The notes below the pieces were generated by a model. It ran no database searches and had not been told where the DNA came from. It saw nothing but the letters and a program-made list of their open reading frames with translations. Below, one piece after another: positions 62,870-64,000 of a stretch of 64,000 bases of DNA. Location: NCBI RefSeq assembly GCF_002209555.1, contig NZ_NJIF01000001.1:186001-250000 (forward strand), written 5' to 3'. Each line of letters opens with the position of its first letter. Positions within the stretch are counted from its first letter, which is position 1. Position numbers and translations under genes: made by a program. Source of the DNA: Achromobacter insolitus. Its GTDB lineage: Bacteria; Pseudomonadota; Gammaproteobacteria; Burkholderiales; Burkholderiaceae_B.

Positions 62870-64000
62870 TCAACGCCCCTGGCGACCACGCCCGCCCATC
62901 ACGCCCAGGCGGGATTCGTGCGCGGATGCGCCGCGCGGTTGCCAGTCATCGCCGCGGGGGGCCGACGAGGCATTGCGGGGCGCGCGCGGCTTGCCGCCAG
63001 CACCCGGACCCTTATTGCCGGAGCCGGCCGACTTGTTACCGCCCCGGCCGCCGCCAGCACCCGCCGGCTTGCCGCCACGGCCAGCGTTGCCGCGAGGTCC
63101 GGCAGGCTTGCCGCCCGCCGGCCGGCGATTGCCCGCCGGCGCTTCGGCCGCATTGCCAGCGCCCACTTCGGCCGATGCGACATTGCCAGGCTGCCCTCCG
63201 GCTGCCGCAGCACGCGGACCACGCGGCTTGCCACCCGATTTGCCGCCCGGCTTGCCGCCTTGCTTGCCGCCCGAACGGCCACCAGGCGCCGCCGAACGGC
63301 CGCCGGACTTGCCGCCCTTGCGATTACCACCCGCCCCCTCTCCCGACAGCGGATGACCGTTGGCATAGCCGCCTGCGATCATCAAGCCCGTGCCGAATGG
63401 GTCCGACGGACACGCGGCTGCCTGACCCGCGCTGCCCAGGCGGCCACCTTGCAATTTGCCGCGGCGGCCGATGCGAGCGCCATTCATGCCATTGCGATCC
63501 ATGGTGCCAAAGCCCGGGGGCAAGGCGCTGTCATGGGACTGAGGCTGCTTGGAACGGCGGCGATTGCCACCAGATTCGTCGTCATCGCGCAACAGGCCCA
63601 ACTGGACCATCAGCGCCGTAACCAGGGAGGGATCCAATTCATCCCAACGGCCGCGGCGCAGCGTGCGCGGCAGGACCACGTCGCCAAAGCGCGTGCGGAT
63701 CAGCCGGCTGACCGTGACACCCACCGCCTCGAACATGCGGCGCACTTCGCGATTACGGCCTTCCTGCAGCGTGACGCGGTACCAGCGGTTGCTGCCATCG
63801 CCACCCAGGTAGTCCAGCGCGCCAAACGCGGCCAGACCGTCTTCGAGCTCGATGCCATCGACCAGCGACTGGCGCTGGGCTTCGTCCATTTCGCCCAACA
63901 CGCGGACTGCATATTCGCGCTCGGTACCGTAGCGCGGATGCATGATGCGGTTGGCCATGTCGCCGGAAGTGGTGAAGATCAACAGACCTTCGGTGTTCAA
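62870..64000 (-). CDS. rluB: 23S rRNA pseudouridine synthase RluB, 5' part outside the window
   Basis: The window holds the last 376 codons of an RsuA/RluB/E/F-family synthase. The part seen begins [20 protein letters not shown] followed by [16 protein letters not shown], so the catalytic Asp (GRLD motif) lies just past the window edge. [18 protein letters not shown] and [20 protein letters not shown] are typical. The remaining about 220 residues are a low-complexity Gly/Lys/Arg/Ala/Pro tail, probably RNA-binding, much longer than in E. coli. It modifies U2605 of 23S rRNA in E. coli. Confidence 0.92.
   Translation of the reverse strand: MNTEGLLIFTTSGDMANRIMHPRYGTEREYAVRVLGEMDEAQRQSLVDGIELEDGLAAFGALDYLGGDGSNRWYRVTLQEGRNREVRRMFEAVGVTVSRLIRTRFGDVVLPRTLRRGRWDELDPSLVTALMVQLGLLRDDDESGGNRRRSKQPQSHDSALPPGFGTMDRNGMNGARIGRRGKLQGGRLGSAGQAAACPSDPFGTGLMIAGGYANGHPLSGEGAGGNRKGGKSGGRSAAPGGRSGGKQGGKPGGKSGGKPRGPRAAAAGGQPGNVASAEVGAGNAAEAPAGNRRPAGGKPAGPRGNAGRGGKPAGAGGGRGGNKSAGSGNKGPGAGGKPRAPRNASSAPRGDDWQPRGASAHESRLGVMGGRGRQGR

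Overview
The window is a GC-rich, gene-dense piece of a betaproteobacterial chromosome. The ribosomal-protein/priB/dnaB block, the rimP-nusA-infB-rbfA-truB-typA block, two orphan Bug-type (TctC-like) solute receptors and many LysR-type regulators next to catabolic genes all point to the family Alcaligenaceae, in the Achromobacter/Bordetella group. Genus is an inference from gene content and style. No phage, insertion sequence or CRISPR array was found.

Layout. 0-8 kb: small unknown genes, an initiator tRNA-Met, a MocR-type regulator with a DedA membrane protein, an Lrp/AsnC regulator, a lipoprotein, a PdxA-family dehydrogenase and a bile-acid-symporter-like transporter. 8-17.4 kb, minus strand: rpsF-priB-rpsR-rplI, a kinase-like gene overlapping dnaB, a DUF817 membrane protein with folE2, and xseB-ispA-dxs for isoprenoid precursors. 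17.4-22 kb: an IclR regulator divergent from a Bug receptor, an acyltransferase, and a Rieske oxygenase with an unusual cluster-binding loop. 22-29.8 kb: a phosphonate-use cluster (ABC importer, PhnX, FAD oxidoreductase, LysR regulator, PhnZ-like HD-domain oxygenase) with no PhnW aminotransferase beside it. 29.7-43.4 kb: transporters (MFS, DMT, Na/Pi, ZIP), sulfurtransferase, htpX, sdaA, a dienelactone-hydrolase-like gene, polA and a LOG-family gene. 43.4-43.7 kb: tandem 82-bp GC-rich repeats. 43.7-54.2 kb: an AbgB-like amidohydrolase with Bug receptor and LysR, then a catechol branch (BenD-like dehydrogenase, aromatic-acid MFS, catA, catB, LysR), another LysR and a tautomerase. 54.2-64 kb, minus strand: typA, truB, rbfA, infB, nusA, rimP, and the 3' part of rluB cut by the window edge.

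Regulatory signals seen by eye: a terminator-like hairpin 6 nt before the rimP start codon (possible attenuator of the nusA/infB operon); an 18-bp dyad covering the TATAAT box of the ZIP transporter gene (possible Zur-type operator); LysR-type dyads in several divergent promoters; a duplicated motif carrying paired DnaA-box-like sequences (229-251 and 3977-3999); and several strong bidirectional terminators. Everything here was read from sequence without any database search, so names rest on recognised motifs and family knowledge.
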